Shown: positions 8,657 through 17,844 of the stretch, one piece after another
How the letters are laid out: each line of letters opens with the position of its first letter
Position numbering within the stretch: position 1 is the first letter of the stretch
Source: Coriobacteriaceae bacterium AM113-163
GTDB lineage: Bacteria > Actinomycetota > Coriobacteriia > Coriobacteriales > Coriobacteriaceae
Length of the DNA stretch: 64,000 nt
Assembly: GCA_027673765.1 (NCBI GenBank)
Contig: JAQDWB010000008.1
Location: forward strand, 32,782 to 96,781
Direction: 5' to 3'
The notes under the pieces: generated by a model
Told to the model about the DNA's origin: nothing
The model's database searches: none
What the model saw: the letters and a program-made list of their open reading frames with translations, nothing else
Made by a program: the position numbers and the translations under genes

Positions 8657-10264
8657 ATGGCAGGCAAGCCGCAAACACTAGCTACGACCTCGGCATTCGA
8701 GATCTTGGGGCCCGTCATGGTCGGCCCCAGCTCATCGCACACCGCTGGCGCCCTGCGCTGCGCCCAAGTTGCCGCCAGCCTGCTGGAAGGCCGCATCACT
8801 AAGGTCACCTTTGGCCTGTGGAACTCCTTTGCCCACACCTACCGCGGCCACGGCACCGATCGTGCGCTCGTCGCGGGCATCCTGGGCCTCGACACCGACG
8901 ACGAGAACATCAAGCAGGCCTTCGACCTCGCACGCGAGCAGGGCCTCGAATATCACTTTGACATCAAGGGCGACGACGCCTCCATCCACCCCAACACCGT
9001 CGACATCGACATGGTCGACGACACGGGCGCTACGGCACAGGTCCGCGGCGAGAGCCTGGGCGGCGGCAAGATGCGCATCAGCCGCATTAACGGCGTCGGC
9101 GTCGACATCTCGGGTATGTACTCCACGCTCTTCGTTGCGCACCAAGACGTCCCCGGCGTGCTCGCCGCGCTCACCAACCTGCTCGCCTACGCCCACGTGA
9201 ACATCGCCTTCTGCCGCACCTACCGCACCGAGGTGGGCGGTCAGGCCTACTCCGTCTTTGAGACCGACGGCGCGCCCGACGACACCGTCGTCCCCTTGCT
9301 GCGCAAGCTCGACAATGTCGATTACGCGACCTTTATCGAGCTCCCCGGTTCTGCCTCGTCGCTCTCCCCCGGCGTCTCAGCAAAGGAAATCTTCGACGAC
9401 GGCGAGCAGCTGCTCGATGCGTGCGAGGAACTGGGACTCAGCATCGGCGCCGTTATGGCCGTGCGCGAGGCGCGTCTGACCGGCGAGGCCCACGCCGTCG
9501 CCGCAATGCGCCGCGTGCTCGACGTCATGCGCGAGGAGACCACGGCCCCCATCGTCAATCCGCAGCGCCCACTCGGCGGGCTTATCGGCGGCGAGGCCAA
9601 GCTTGTCGATGCCACCGGCCGCAACGACCTTGGCTCCAACTTAATGGGCCCCGTCCAGACTAACGCCGTGGCCCGCGCGATGGCCGTGCTCGAGCGCTCA
9701 GCCACCATGGGCGTGATCGTCGCCGCCCCCACGGCAGGCTCCGCGGGTGTCGTGCCCGGCTGCGTGCTGGCGCTCGCCGATCACCTTCAGCTCGACGACG
9801 AGCAGGTCATGGACGCGCTCTACTGCGCAGCCGCCATCGGCCTCAACCTCACCACGAGCGCCTGCGTTGCCGGCGCCGAGGGTGGCTGCCAAGCCGAGGT
9901 GGGAAGCGCCGCCGCCATGGCAGCCGCCGCGCTGGTGCAGATGCTCGGCGGCACGCCCGAGCAGGCGCTCGACGCCAGTTCCATCGCGCTGAGTAACCTG
10001 CTGGGCCTCGTTTGTGACCCCGTCGGTGGCCTCGTGGAGGTGCCCTGCCAAAACCGCAACGCCATCGGCGTGGCAGCGGCCTTTAGCTCGGCACAACTCG
10101 CCCTCGCAGGCATTAAGAGCCTGGTTCCGTTTGACCAGATGGCACATGTCATGCTCTCCGTGGGCCACGCGTTGCCGGCCACGCTGCGCGAGACGGCAAA
10201 GGGTGGCATCGCGCAGGCTCCGGCCGCACTTTCGGCCTGTGCAAAATGCGGTGTGTGCGGATAG
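8657..10264 (+). CDS. sdaA: L-serine ammonia-lyase, single-chain, iron-sulphur dependent
   Basis: Deaminates L-serine to pyruvate and ammonia. The N-terminal beta domain opens with the family signature ILGPVMVGPSSSHTAGALR. An ACT-like domain follows at about 150-215. The alpha domain carries conserved GGLIGGEAKL and the cysteines of GCVLALADH, TTSACVAGAEGGC and CDPVGGLVEVPCQNRN that hold the 4Fe-4S cluster. At 535 residues it is the fused beta-alpha form. AGGAG precedes the ATG. The C-terminus CAKCGVCG adds an unusual extra cysteine cluster. A long palindrome lies immediately upstream. Confidence 0.93.
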   Translation: MAGKPQTLATTSAFEILGPVMVGPSSSHTAGALRCAQVAASLLEGRITKVTFGLWNSFAHTYRGHGTDRALVAGILGLDTDDENIKQAFDLAREQGLEYHFDIKGDDASIHPNTVDIDMVDDTGATAQVRGESLGGGKMRISRINGVGVDISGMYSTLFVAHQDVPGVLAALTNLLAYAHVNIAFCRTYRTEVGGQAYSVFETDGAPDDTVVPLLRKLDNVDYATFIELPGSASSLSPGVSAKEIFDDGEQLLDACEELGLSIGAVMAVREARLTGEAHAVAAMRRVLDVMREETTAPIVNPQRPLGGLIGGEAKLVDATGRNDLGSNLMGPVQTNAVARAMAVLERSATMGVIVAAPTAGSAGVVPGCVLALADHLQLDDEQVMDALYCAAAIGLNLTTSACVAGAEGGCQAEVGSAAAMAAAALVQMLGGTPEQALDASSIALSNLLGLVCDPVGGLVEVPCQNRNAIGVAAAFSSAQLALAGIKSLVPFDQMAHVMLSVGHALPATLRETAKGGIAQAPAALSACAKCGVCG

Positions 10265-10282
10265 CGACAAAGAACGACTCGA

Positions 10283-10311
10283 AGGTGGGACAAATGTCCC
10301 ACCTCTTTTGA
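10283..10311 (+). terminator. hairpin, likely terminator of sdaA
   Basis: AGGTGGGACA and TGTCCCACCT form a 10-bp stem with a two-base AA spacer (so a slightly shorter stem in practice), followed by CTTTTG. It lies 19 bases after the sdaA stop. Confidence 0.55.
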
Positions 10312-10350
10312 ATGCCACCGTTTCCATACCACAAACAACTGGGTAATCGC

Positions 10351-10356
10351 TATAAT
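10351..10356 (+). promoter_or_regulatory. candidate -10 box for the L,D-transpeptidase gene
   Basis: A perfect TATAAT lies about 58 bases before the ATG at 10414. No good -35 hexamer is seen at standard spacing. Confidence 0.45.
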
Positions 10357-10413
10357 GCAAGCCCAGTAAAAACACGATGAGCCGCAAGGCGAAATCCGAA
10401 GGATATGCATACG

Positions 10414-12129
10414 ATGTCGCAAAACGATCGAACTCAACTGATTCCCGATCCGCAGCAGCCGAGCAGGCACACCGGCGGCGTTCAGTCGCCGCGTCCTATC
10501 GCGCCGAGCCGCGGTCAGCAGCGAGGTGCGGCAAACGTTTCCCAACGTCCGAACAAGCAGCATCAGCAGCGCCAGGCAAATGGCAATGCGCCCAAGCAGC
10601 CCCCCACGCACGCTCGAGGCGATCGCGGCCCCGCACGCAAACCCGCCGAGAACAATAAGTCGGGCAAAAAGACGACGCTCTTTGTCCTCCTGGGTCTTAT
10701 CGTCATTGTCTATATCGTAGGCGTCGTAGCGTTTTCGCAGGTAGCCTACCCCAACACCACCATCGCCGGCGTCGACGTCTCGTTCTCCAACGCTTCGTCT
10801 GCCGCCACCAAGGTCAACTCGGCGTGGAAGCACTATAAGCTCACCGTGGCGGGCGATGACTTTAGCTGGACCTATCAGCCCGAGTCCGATGAGCCCATCG
10901 TCGACGGCGAAGCTGCCGCAAAAGAGATCATCAACCACAACGAAGCCTTTGTATGGCCGGTCCGCCTTATGGAATCCTTAAGTGGCAAGACCAAAACAAC
11001 CGCTACCTCCAACGAAGTCGATCTTGATCAAGACGTCGACCTGTCCATGCTCTCCGATACCTTTGACCAAAAGCAGTTTGAGAAGGATCTGGGCACCGCC
11101 ATCGATGAGTTTAACGAGGGCCGTTCGGGCACGTTCGAGGCCAATAGCTCCTATGACGAGCAGGCCGGCAAGTTTACCGTCGAGGAGGCGCGCTCCAACG
11201 AAAAACTCAACCGCGAGCATGTCATTAAGTATGCCGAGCTCGAGCTTGCCTCGCTGGCCGAGACCGTAGATCTTTCCAAGCTCGGCAACGATGCCTATGA
11301 GCCGCTCAATGGAACGCTGACCGATGATCAGATTCAGGCCGCATGCGATGCCGCCAATAACTTCTTGGGCGTCAACGTGACCCTCAAGCTTAACGGCGAG
11401 GATGCCGGCAAGGTTGATGGCAGCTCCGTGTTGCAGTGGATCAGCTTTGCCGATCCGGCCAACCCCACGCTCGATACGTCGCAGATCAGCAGCTGGGCAG
11501 CCGAGCTCGCCAACGGCTATAATACCGTGGGCTCCACTCGCTGGTGGACGCGCGCCGATGGCAAGCAGTGCGCCGTCGAAGGCGGCGACTTTGGTTGGTC
11601 CATCGACAGCAGCTCGCTCGCCAAGCAGGTCGAAGACGCCATTAACAACAAGCAGACCGGCGAAATCGAGATCAAGTACTCCCAGAAGGCCGACACATTT
11701 ACCGCCAAGGGCGAGCCCGACTGGAAGGCCTATATCGACGTCGACCTGTCCGAGCAGCATGCGCGCTACTACGACGAGAGCGGCAACATCGTGTGGGAGG
11801 CCAACTTTATTTCTGGCAAACCGGGCGAAGACGCCACCCCCGAGGGCGTATGGCAGATCAACAGCAACGATGGCGCCAGCAAACTCATCGGTGCCAAGGA
11901 CCCCGAGACCGGCAAGCCCAAATACGAGAGCCCGGTAAGCTACTGGATGCCGTTCGAGGGCAATATGGTCGGATTCCACGACGCCACCTGGCAAAACGAT
12001 TCGAGTTTCGATAACGCCGAATCGTACAAGTGGTGCGGTAGCCACGGTTGTATCAACCTGCGTCTGGCCGATGCCAAGTCGCTCCACGAGCGCATCAAAG
12101 TCGGCCTCTGCGTGGTCGTGCACTCGTAA
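10414..12129 (+). CDS. membrane-anchored L,D-transpeptidase (YkuD domain)
   Basis: Cross-links peptidoglycan stem peptides (3-3 links) or attaches ligands to them, outside the membrane. A cytoplasmic Pro/Gln/Arg-rich tail (about 1-85) is followed by one membrane segment (LFVLLGLIVIVYIVGVVAF), two regions resembling peptidoglycan-binding PG_binding_4 domains, and a C-terminal YkuD domain. The YkuD domain carries the catalytic signature SHGCINLR, with Cys near residue 546. I start at 10414 (MSQNDRTQ) because GAAGGA is ten bases upstream of it and too close to the ATG at 10405. The substrate is inferred from family only. Confidence 0.88.
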   Translation: MSQNDRTQLIPDPQQPSRHTGGVQSPRPIAPSRGQQRGAANVSQRPNKQHQQRQANGNAPKQPPTHARGDRGPARKPAENNKSGKKTTLFVLLGLIVIVYIVGVVAFSQVAYPNTTIAGVDVSFSNASSAATKVNSAWKHYKLTVAGDDFSWTYQPESDEPIVDGEAAAKEIINHNEAFVWPVRLMESLSGKTKTTATSNEVDLDQDVDLSMLSDTFDQKQFEKDLGTAIDEFNEGRSGTFEANSSYDEQAGKFTVEEARSNEKLNREHVIKYAELELASLAETVDLSKLGNDAYEPLNGTLTDDQIQAACDAANNFLGVNVTLKLNGEDAGKVDGSSVLQWISFADPANPTLDTSQISSWAAELANGYNTVGSTRWWTRADGKQCAVEGGDFGWSIDSSSLAKQVEDAINNKQTGEIEIKYSQKADTFTAKGEPDWKAYIDVDLSEQHARYYDESGNIVWEANFISGKPGEDATPEGVWQINSNDGASKLIGAKDPETGKPKYESPVSYWMPFEGNMVGFHDATWQNDSSFDNAESYKWCGSHGCINLRLADAKSLHERIKVGLCVVVHS

Positions 12130-12197
12130 CGCAGCTAACGTCTACAACAAGTAAACAGCACGGCGACAAAACTTACAGTACCGTCATCCGCAACTTC

Positions 12198-12227
12198 TAT
12201 ACGCCCGCCTATCGCGACGGGCGTATA
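12198..12227 (+). terminator. hairpin between the transpeptidase and efflux genes
   Basis: TATACGCCCG and CGGGCGTATA form a perfect 10-bp stem with a ten-base loop, 70 bases after the transpeptidase stop. Only TACTT follows, so it may be a weak terminator or an mRNA processing hairpin. Confidence 0.4.
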
Positions 12228-12261
12228 TACTTATCGGAGCCATATCGATAAAGGAGACGCT

Positions 12262-13701
12262 ATGTCCAAGGTCCCCACGATCAATCCGGGTCCTGACGAT
12301 TCCGATCGCATGCCCCAAGATGCCACCGAGACCCTGCCGATTATCAGCGCTGCAGACACCAAGCAGCCCCAAACGAGTCTCGACGATTCGACCGATATCT
12401 CCGATGAAGAAGCCTATGCAAAGCTCAAGGCAAAGCGTGCCGAGCGTCGGCGCAAAAAGCTGATTCGACGCGGTATTGCCGCCGGCGTCGTGGGTGCCAT
12501 CGCACTCATTGCCATTGTCGCAACCCTGGTTATCAATGCGCAGCCGCAGGGCGCCAGCGGGCCTGTGACCGACATGGTGACCGAGGGCACGTTTACCACA
12601 ACGGTCGAGGCGAAAGGCCAGCTCAAACCCATTTCGTCCTCAGTGGTCTCCCCTTCTGTCGACGGCACGGTCGATTCGATCAACGTGCAGGCAGGCCAAT
12701 CCGTCAACGAGGGCGACGTGCTCATGACCATTAAAAACGACGAGCTCGATCGCAACGTTGCCGAGGCGCAGCGTGCAGTAGCAGCCGCTCAGGAAGACCT
12801 CGCCAACGCGCAGAAAGCCCTCGCTTCCGCGCAGGCCACCCCAACGACGGACGTCGATGGAGCTTCCGCCGCAGCGGCAGGCGCCTCCGCTGGGTACGCC
12901 GACACGAACACCGTATCGGCCGCACAGCGCAGCCTCGCATCAGCCCAAGCAAACCTCGATCAGGCGAACGCCAAGGCCGCCGGGCGCACGGTTACGGCGC
13001 CGAGCTCGGGCAGCATCGTGGAGCTTAACGCCAAGGTGGGCGCTACGGTAACAGGCGGCATGATCATGGGCGAAAGCGATACGAGCGGCGGCAAGCAGTG
13101 CATGCAGATCGCCGACCTCTCCAAGATGAAGGTAACGGTTCAGGTGGGCGAAAAGGATATCGCCAAGATCGCCGTGGGCCAGAGCGCCAACGTGACCTAT
13201 CCCGCGTTTCCCGATATTGTGAGCCAAGGCACCGTCACGGCTATCGCCTCGGTGGCAAACTCCGACACCGCCAACGGTGGCGGCGGGAGCGCAACCTTTA
13301 ACGTCGACATCCTCATCGAAGCGCCCGACGCTCGCCTTAAGCCTGGCATGACTGCTGAGGTATCGGTGGTGACCGAGCAGCTCGACGACGTGGTGATGGT
13401 GCCGACGATGGCGCTCATGACCGAAGACGGCGAACACTATTACGTCAACGTGGCAACCGATGACGAGGGCAAGCAAACCCGTCGCGTGAAGGTGACCGTC
13501 GTGACACAAAACGATGACGAAGCCGTGGTCGGCAAGACACAGGTCAAGCACGATGAACAGGGCAACGAGATCAACCCTAACGTGCCGGTTACCAAGCTGC
13601 GCGATGGCGACACCCTCGTCATGGACACCGGAGCGGGCGCAACGGCTGACGGCGGCTACAGCGCGGATTCGGGCAGCATGTCTGCCGACGAGGGTATGTA
13701 A
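12262..13701 (+). CDS. MacA-like efflux adaptor (HlyD/RND membrane-fusion family)
   Basis: An extracytoplasmic adaptor that works with a MacB-type ABC exporter. A charged cytoplasmic N-terminus of about 70 residues precedes a single membrane anchor (about 72-92). A split lipoyl-like domain (VDGTVDSINVQAGQSVNEG ... VTAPSSGSIVELNAKVG) then flanks an alanine- and glutamine-rich coiled-coil hairpin (about 155-230), followed by beta-barrel and membrane-proximal domains. AAAGGAG precedes the ATG. Its stop overlaps the start of the ATPase gene by one base (TAATG), so the three efflux genes form one operon. The substrate cannot be read from the sequence. Confidence 0.85.
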   Translation: MSKVPTINPGPDDSDRMPQDATETLPIISAADTKQPQTSLDDSTDISDEEAYAKLKAKRAERRRKKLIRRGIAAGVVGAIALIAIVATLVINAQPQGASGPVTDMVTEGTFTTTVEAKGQLKPISSSVVSPSVDGTVDSINVQAGQSVNEGDVLMTIKNDELDRNVAEAQRAVAAAQEDLANAQKALASAQATPTTDVDGASAAAAGASAGYADTNTVSAAQRSLASAQANLDQANAKAAGRTVTAPSSGSIVELNAKVGATVTGGMIMGESDTSGGKQCMQIADLSKMKVTVQVGEKDIAKIAVGQSANVTYPAFPDIVSQGTVTAIASVANSDTANGGGGSATFNVDILIEAPDARLKPGMTAEVSVVTEQLDDVVMVPTMALMTEDGEHYYVNVATDDEGKQTRRVKVTVVTQNDDEAVVGKTQVKHDEQGNEINPNVPVTKLRDGDTLVMDTGAGATADGGYSADSGSMSADEGM

Positions 13702-14474
13702 TGCGTCCCGTCATCGACATCCGCAACGTGCACCGCATCTTTGAGAGCGAAGCGGGTTGCGCCCACATCTTGCACAACGTGAGCCTGGCGGTAGATCCCG
13801 GCGAGTTCGTCGCCATTACCGGCCCCTCGGGCTCGGGCAAATCAACGCTCATGAACATCCTAGGTTGCCTGGATAAGCCGACGGCGGGCGACTACTACCT
13901 GCAAGGGCTCAACGTGGCCGAGCTCGATGATGACGAGCTCACCGAAGTCCGCGCCCTGAGCATCGGCTTTGTCTTTCAGAGCTTCAACCTGCTGCCGCGC
14001 CTGTCGGTTATCGAAAACGTCATGCTGCCGCTGGCCTACACCAACGTACCCTGTAGCCAGCGCGAAATGCGCGCCGTGCACGCGCTGCAGGCCGTCACGC
14101 TGCCCGTCGACCACTGGGACCACCGCATATCCGAGCTCTCGGGCGGCCAGATGCAGCGTGTCGCCATCGCACGTGCCCTCGTCAACGATCCGCCTATCAT
14201 TTTGGCTGACGAGCCGACGGGAAACCTGGACTCCGCCACTGGAGCGCTCGTCATGGAAACCTTCCATAAGCTCCAGGAGCGCGGCAAGACCATCATACTC
14301 ATCACGCACGACCCCGGCATCGCCGCCGAGGCCGACCGTGCCGTGACCATCCGCGACGGTCGTATACACGACGGCGCGTATATTCCACATACACCGCGGA
14401 CCCTGCGCAGCGCCGTAGATAGCCTGCCCATGATTTCCGCCTCCGCCAACCCGCCGAAAGGAGTGGTGGCATGA
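13701..14474 (+). CDS. MacB/LolD-type ABC transporter ATPase
   Basis: A 257-residue ATPase powering the exporter. Walker A GPSGSGKST lies near residue 41, the signature LSGGQMQRVAIARAL near 148, Walker B IILADEPTGNLD near 170, and the H-loop ITHD near 202. The sequence closest to it in type is the MacB/LolD group that moves substrates by mechanotransmission. It overlaps the adaptor by one base and the permease by four bases (ATGA). Confidence 0.92.
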   Translation: MRPVIDIRNVHRIFESEAGCAHILHNVSLAVDPGEFVAITGPSGSGKSTLMNILGCLDKPTAGDYYLQGLNVAELDDDELTEVRALSIGFVFQSFNLLPRLSVIENVMLPLAYTNVPCSQREMRAVHALQAVTLPVDHWDHRISELSGGQMQRVAIARALVNDPPIILADEPTGNLDSATGALVMETFHKLQERGKTIILITHDPGIAAEADRAVTIRDGRIHDGAYIPHTPRTLRSAVDSLPMISASANPPKGVVA

Positions 14475-15685
14475 GCGCCCGCGATCTCATCCAGGAAGCA
14501 CTTCACTCGCTCGAGGCCAACAAGGGGCGCAGCCTGCTCACCATCCTGGGCATCGTCATTGGCATCGCATCGGTCATCGCCATGACTTCGCTCATCGGCG
14601 GCATCCAAAACAGCCTGGTCAACAGCCTGGGGCTCAATGCAGCCCGCATGGTGCAGATCTATTCGTCCCAAGAACTCACTGATTCTGACGTCCAGAAGCT
14701 TCAAAAACTGGTGCCGCAGATAGAGCAGATCGGCATTGTCGACAGCGCGTATACCGAGTATAAGACCGGCGATAAAAGCTATACCGTCATGGCACAGGGT
14801 GTCGACAGCGACATGCTCGACGCCGTGGGTGCCAGCAAGCTCGTTGCGGGACGTGTCTATTCACAGGCCGAGTCTCAATCAGGCTCGCGCGTGGCGCTCA
14901 TCAGCCGTGGCGGCGCCGATCAGCTTTACGGCAACGAACAGGACGCACTGGGGAAAACCATCAAGGTGTCCAACGGCGAGGTGCAGATTGTAGGCGTGAT
15001 TGATGGCGGCAGCGACTCCATGGGCTCGCTCACGTTGTATATGCCACGCGAAACCATCTCCGGCCTGTTTGGCGACGAGAATCCTTCATTCCCCAGCGTG
15101 ACGGCACTTGCTGCCGAGGGCACGGACATGGACGAGCTCTGCAAGACCATCGAGTCTAAGGTGCGCGCGATGAAGGGCATCTCGGAGGATGATGAGTACG
15201 ACAGCGTATCGGCGACCTCCATGAAAAGCGCCATCGATGCGCTCAACTCGTTTATGGGCGCCTTCTCGCTCATCATGGGCGCTGTCGCCAGTATCTCACT
15301 GCTTGTCGGCGGAATCGGCATTATGAATATGATGCTTACCAACGTGACTGAGCGCATCCGCGAGATCGGTATTCGCCGTGCCTTGGGCGCCAGTCGTCGC
15401 GATATCACCGCGCAGTTTTTGGCCGAGTCCTCGGCGCTGTGCGTCACCGGTGGCCTACTGGGTGTCCTGATTGGCTATCTGCTGGCCTGGGGCCTTGCGA
15501 TGTTTGCTGCAGGATCAGGGGTTCTCAGCGAGCTCGGTGCCAGCGGGCAAATCACACCGAGCTTTTCAATCGCCACGGTGCTGCTGGCCTTCGGCGTCTC
15601 CGTCGGCATCGGCGTAATCTTTGGCTTCTACCCCGCTCGCCGCGCGGCAAAGCTCAACCCGGTGGAGTGCCTACGCTACCAGTAA
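14471..15685 (+). CDS. MacB-type ABC transporter permease (FtsX family)
   Basis: A 404-residue permease with four membrane segments: one near residues 20-42, a large extracytoplasmic MacB periplasmic core domain (about 45-270), and three segments at about 275-300, 325-355 and 370-392. The motif NVTERIREIGIRRALGASRRDI between segments 2 and 3 is typical of FtsX/MacB permeases. Partner ATPase and adaptor are directly upstream. The last codons lie inside a 21-base tandem duplication (15675-15716) that starts just before the stop. Drug or peptide export is a family-based guess. Confidence 0.9.
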   Translation: MSARDLIQEALHSLEANKGRSLLTILGIVIGIASVIAMTSLIGGIQNSLVNSLGLNAARMVQIYSSQELTDSDVQKLQKLVPQIEQIGIVDSAYTEYKTGDKSYTVMAQGVDSDMLDAVGASKLVAGRVYSQAESQSGSRVALISRGGADQLYGNEQDALGKTIKVSNGEVQIVGVIDGGSDSMGSLTLYMPRETISGLFGDENPSFPSVTALAAEGTDMDELCKTIESKVRAMKGISEDDEYDSVSATSMKSAIDALNSFMGAFSLIMGAVASISLLVGGIGIMNMMLTNVTERIREIGIRRALGASRRDITAQFLAESSALCVTGGLLGVLIGYLLAWGLAMFAAGSGVLSELGASGQITPSFSIATVLLAFGVSVGIGVIFGFYPARRAAKLNPVECLRYQ

Positions 15686-15718
15686 GCCACCACCAGCTAC
15701 CAGTAAGCCACCACCAAC

Positions 15719-15787
15719 AAGTTGCGGTGAATCAGGGACTGAATATGCTATCTAGCAGCTAAAACAGACACTATTTCACCGCAACTT
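15719..15787. repeat. inverted repeat at the left edge of the cobalamin island
   Basis: AAGTTGCGGTGAA (15719-15731) pairs perfectly with TTCACCGCAACTT (15775-15787). The 43-base loop contains a second short palindrome around TGCTATCTAGCAG. The right arm ends six bases from the IS21-type transposase fragment, so it may mark the end of native chromosome or a target-site feature. Confidence 0.7.
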
Positions 15788-15792
15788 ATTGA

Positions 15793-15879
15793 AGGGTGTT
15801 TGCGCCAGTTCTGGGCGTCGTCCTCGAGCTATTGATGGATGACGGGCTTGTACGGGTCGAGCTTGCTCGGGGCGCTCCT
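15793..15879 (-). mobile_element. fragment of an IS21-family transposase (IstA)
   Basis: Minus-strand translation gives APSKLDPYKPVIHQ, an in-frame TAG at 15829-15831, then LEDDAQNWRKHP. This matches the conserved IstA region that normally reads SKLDPYKP.ID.WLE.D...RKQRHTA. Only about 29 codons remain and they contain a stop, so it is a dead remnant. It lies between the macB-type operon and cobK, at the left border of the island. Confidence 0.75.
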
Positions 15880-15916
15880 CCTCGCGGGCGAGAGGGCGCG
15901 CAGGCGCGGCGAGCGC

Positions 15917-16690
15917 CTAGCGCGCGAACTCCCGTAAGAGCGCGTCTTCCACTTCCCGAAGCGAAAGGGCCCCGCCTCCCTCGGCGGGACGGGCGACCAC
16001 GATGCAGCGCGCTCCCACGCCGCGCGCGGAGGCGATCTTCTCGGCCGTGCCGCCTACGGTTCCCGAGTCCTTGGTCACAAGCCACTGGGCGCCCACCTGC
16101 CGAAGCATCGCCTCGTTGAGCTCGCGGGTGAAGGGCCCCTGCATGCCGATGACGTGCGATGGCGAAAACCCCGCGTCGATGCACTTCGTTATAGCACCGG
16201 GCAGCGGGAGCACACGCACGAAGAAGCGCTCCGCGAAATCGGCGACGCGCGTGTAGGGAGCAAGCTCCTTGCTCCCCGTCGTGAGAAGCGCGCGACCCGG
16301 GTTCTCGGAGAGAAAGCGCGCCGCGCAGGCGATCGACGCGACCGAGACGACGCCTTTGGGCAGCGCCTCGACCGGGCGCGCAAGGCGCAGGCATTGTGCA
16401 CCCACGGCGAGCGAAGCGGCCCGGATGTTGCCGCTTGCGAGCGTAGCGAAGGAGTGCGTGGCGTCGACGACGATGCGCGCGCCAGAAAGCTCGCACTCCA
16501 TGTCGGCCTCGTCGAGCCTGCCCGCATGCACCTCGATGCCCGGAAGCTCGCCCAAAAGCTCGCCTCCGTACTCGGTTGCCGCGTAGGCACGGGCGGGGAT
16601 GCCCGCCCCGCTCGCCCATTCGCACAGAAGGCGGCCCTCGGTGGTGCCGGCGAAGATGCGCAGCGCCGGCGCGGATGCGGGCGCCGTCAC
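15917..16690 (-). CDS. cobK: precorrin-6A / cobalt-precorrin-6A reductase
   Basis: Reduces the C18-C19 double bond of precorrin-6A (CobK/CbiJ). I start at GTG 16690 (VTAPASAPALRIFAGTTEG), whose codon overlaps the cbiC stop. The in-frame ORF upstream of it lies inside cbiC and has no family similarity. The N-terminal nucleotide-binding loop FAGTTEGRLL, the middle DATHSFATLASGNI and the C-terminal VTKDSGTVGGTAEKI all fit the family. Length of 257 residues is normal. It is the last gene of the cobalamin operon, followed by the transposase fragment. Confidence 0.9.
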   Translation of the reverse strand: MTAPASAPALRIFAGTTEGRLLCEWASGAGIPARAYAATEYGGELLGELPGIEVHAGRLDEADMECELSGARIVVDATHSFATLASGNIRAASLAVGAQCLRLARPVEALPKGVVSVASIACAARFLSENPGRALLTTGSKELAPYTRVADFAERFFVRVLPLPGAITKCIDAGFSPSHVIGMQGPFTRELNEAMLRQVGAQWLVTKDSGTVGGTAEKIASARGVGARCIVVARPAEGGGALSLREVEDALLREFAR

Positions 16691-17328
16691 TTCGGGCCGC
16701 CTGGGCGCGTGATCTGGTAGAGCAGCGCGTTCATAATGGCAGCCGCCACGGTCGAGCCGCCCTTGCGACCCCTCGCGACGATGGCCGGCACGCGTCGCGC
16801 GAGTAGCTCCTCTTTCGCCTCGACCACGTTCACAAACCCGACCGGCACCCCAACGACGAGCGCGGGCGCGATCTTCCCCACGTCCATGAGCTCGGCGAGG
16901 CGCAGAAGTGCTGTGGGAGCGTTGCCGACGGCCACGATGAGCGGACCCTCGATGCCGCAAGCTTTGTCCATGCTCGCAACGGCGCGAGTCGTGCCCGCGG
17001 CGCGCGCAGCCGCGGCGACATCAGGGTCGGCCATGAAGCACACGGCCTTGCAGCCGAGCTTCGCGAGCGCGGGCTTGCTTATGCCTGCGAGCGCCATGTT
17101 CGTGTCGGTGAGCACCGTGGCCCCTGCGCGCAGTGCGTCGAGCGCACAGTGCGCGGCGTCATGGGTGAACACGAGAGAATCGGCGTACGAGAAGTCGGCA
17201 GTGGTGTGGATGACGCGCTTCACGACGGGCTCTTCGAGCGGCAGGAACGTGCGGCCGCCGAGCTCTTCGGTGATGATCTCGAAGCTGCGCCGCTCGATGT
17301 CGCCGGGCGCCATCTCCTTGGAATCCAT
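16687..17328 (-). CDS. cbiC: precorrin-8X / cobalt-precorrin-8 methylmutase
   Basis: Moves the C11 methyl to C12, giving hydrogenobyrinate or cobyrinate (CobH/CbiC). The catalytic histidine is in VIHTTADF near residue 42. IFTDTNMALAGI-like sequence (VLTDTNMALAGISKP) and IVAVGNAPTALLRL follow as in the family. It has 213 residues, the usual length. Its ATG directly follows the btuR stop in the genome order (TAG of btuR ends at 17331, ATG at 17328 on the same strand), so it sits between btuR and cobK in one transcript. Confidence 0.95.
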   Translation of the reverse strand: MDSKEMAPGDIERRSFEIITEELGGRTFLPLEEPVVKRVIHTTADFSYADSLVFTHDAAHCALDALRAGATVLTDTNMALAGISKPALAKLGCKAVCFMADPDVAAAARAAGTTRAVASMDKACGIEGPLIVAVGNAPTALLRLAELMDVGKIAPALVVGVPVGFVNVVEAKEELLARRVPAIVARGRKGGSTVAAAIMNALLYQITRPGGPK

Positions 17329-17844
17329 CTAGTACTCCACTCCTTCCCTTGCACATATCCCCTGAGAGTAGGGGTGTTTCTCGCACCGCATCTCGGTTAT
17401 GTAGTCGGCCTTCTCCACGATCTTGCGGGAAGGCGCGCGCCCGGTGAGCGCTACTTCGACGCCGCGCGCGGACATATCGAGCGCGCGGTCCACGAGCGCC
17501 TCGTCGACAAGCCCCTTCGAAAGCGCGTCGAGCGCCTCGTCGAGCACGAGCAGTCCCTCTTGCGCGCCCTCGAGCTCGGCGAGCGCGGAAGCGAGGTTCC
17601 CATCGTGCAGCTCGCACGTCGCGGCAAGTTCTTCCGACGTCATCGACCAGGTAAACTTGTCCGACGCCTTCCCCGCGAACACGGGCACGCCGAAATGCTC
17701 AGCGAGCAGGCGCACCTCCCCGCTTTCGCCGTCTTTCAGGAACTGCACGACGACGACGCGGCGGCCTGCAGCGAGCATGCGAAGGGCGAGGCCCATCGCC
17801 GCCGTGGTCTTGCCTTTGCCGTCGCCATGATACACGTGGATCAT
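17329..17844 (-). CDS. btuR: cob(I)alamin adenosyltransferase, CobA/BtuR type
   Basis: Transfers the 5'-deoxyadenosyl group of ATP to cob(I)alamin or cob(I)yrinic acid diamide. The P-loop GDGKGKTTAAMG starts at residue 7, and LVLDEALDALSKG near 110 and VALTGRAPSRKI near 135 are typical of BtuR/CobO. It has 171 residues, slightly short because it lacks the N-terminal helix of the enterobacterial protein. It overlaps cobQ by four bases (ATGA). Confidence 0.94.
   Translation of the reverse strand: MIHVYHGDGKGKTTAAMGLALRMLAAGRRVVVVQFLKDGESGEVRLLAEHFGVPVFAGKASDKFTWSMTSEELAATCELHDGNLASALAELEGAQEGLLVLDEALDALSKGLVDEALVDRALDMSARGVEVALTGRAPSRKIVEKADYITEMRCEKHPYSQGICAREGVEY

Noticed and set aside
15786-16625. 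279-residue minus-strand ORF over cobK and the IstA remnant
   Set aside because: Arg-rich frame-shadow of cobK; only its last residues overlap the IstA fragment in another frame.
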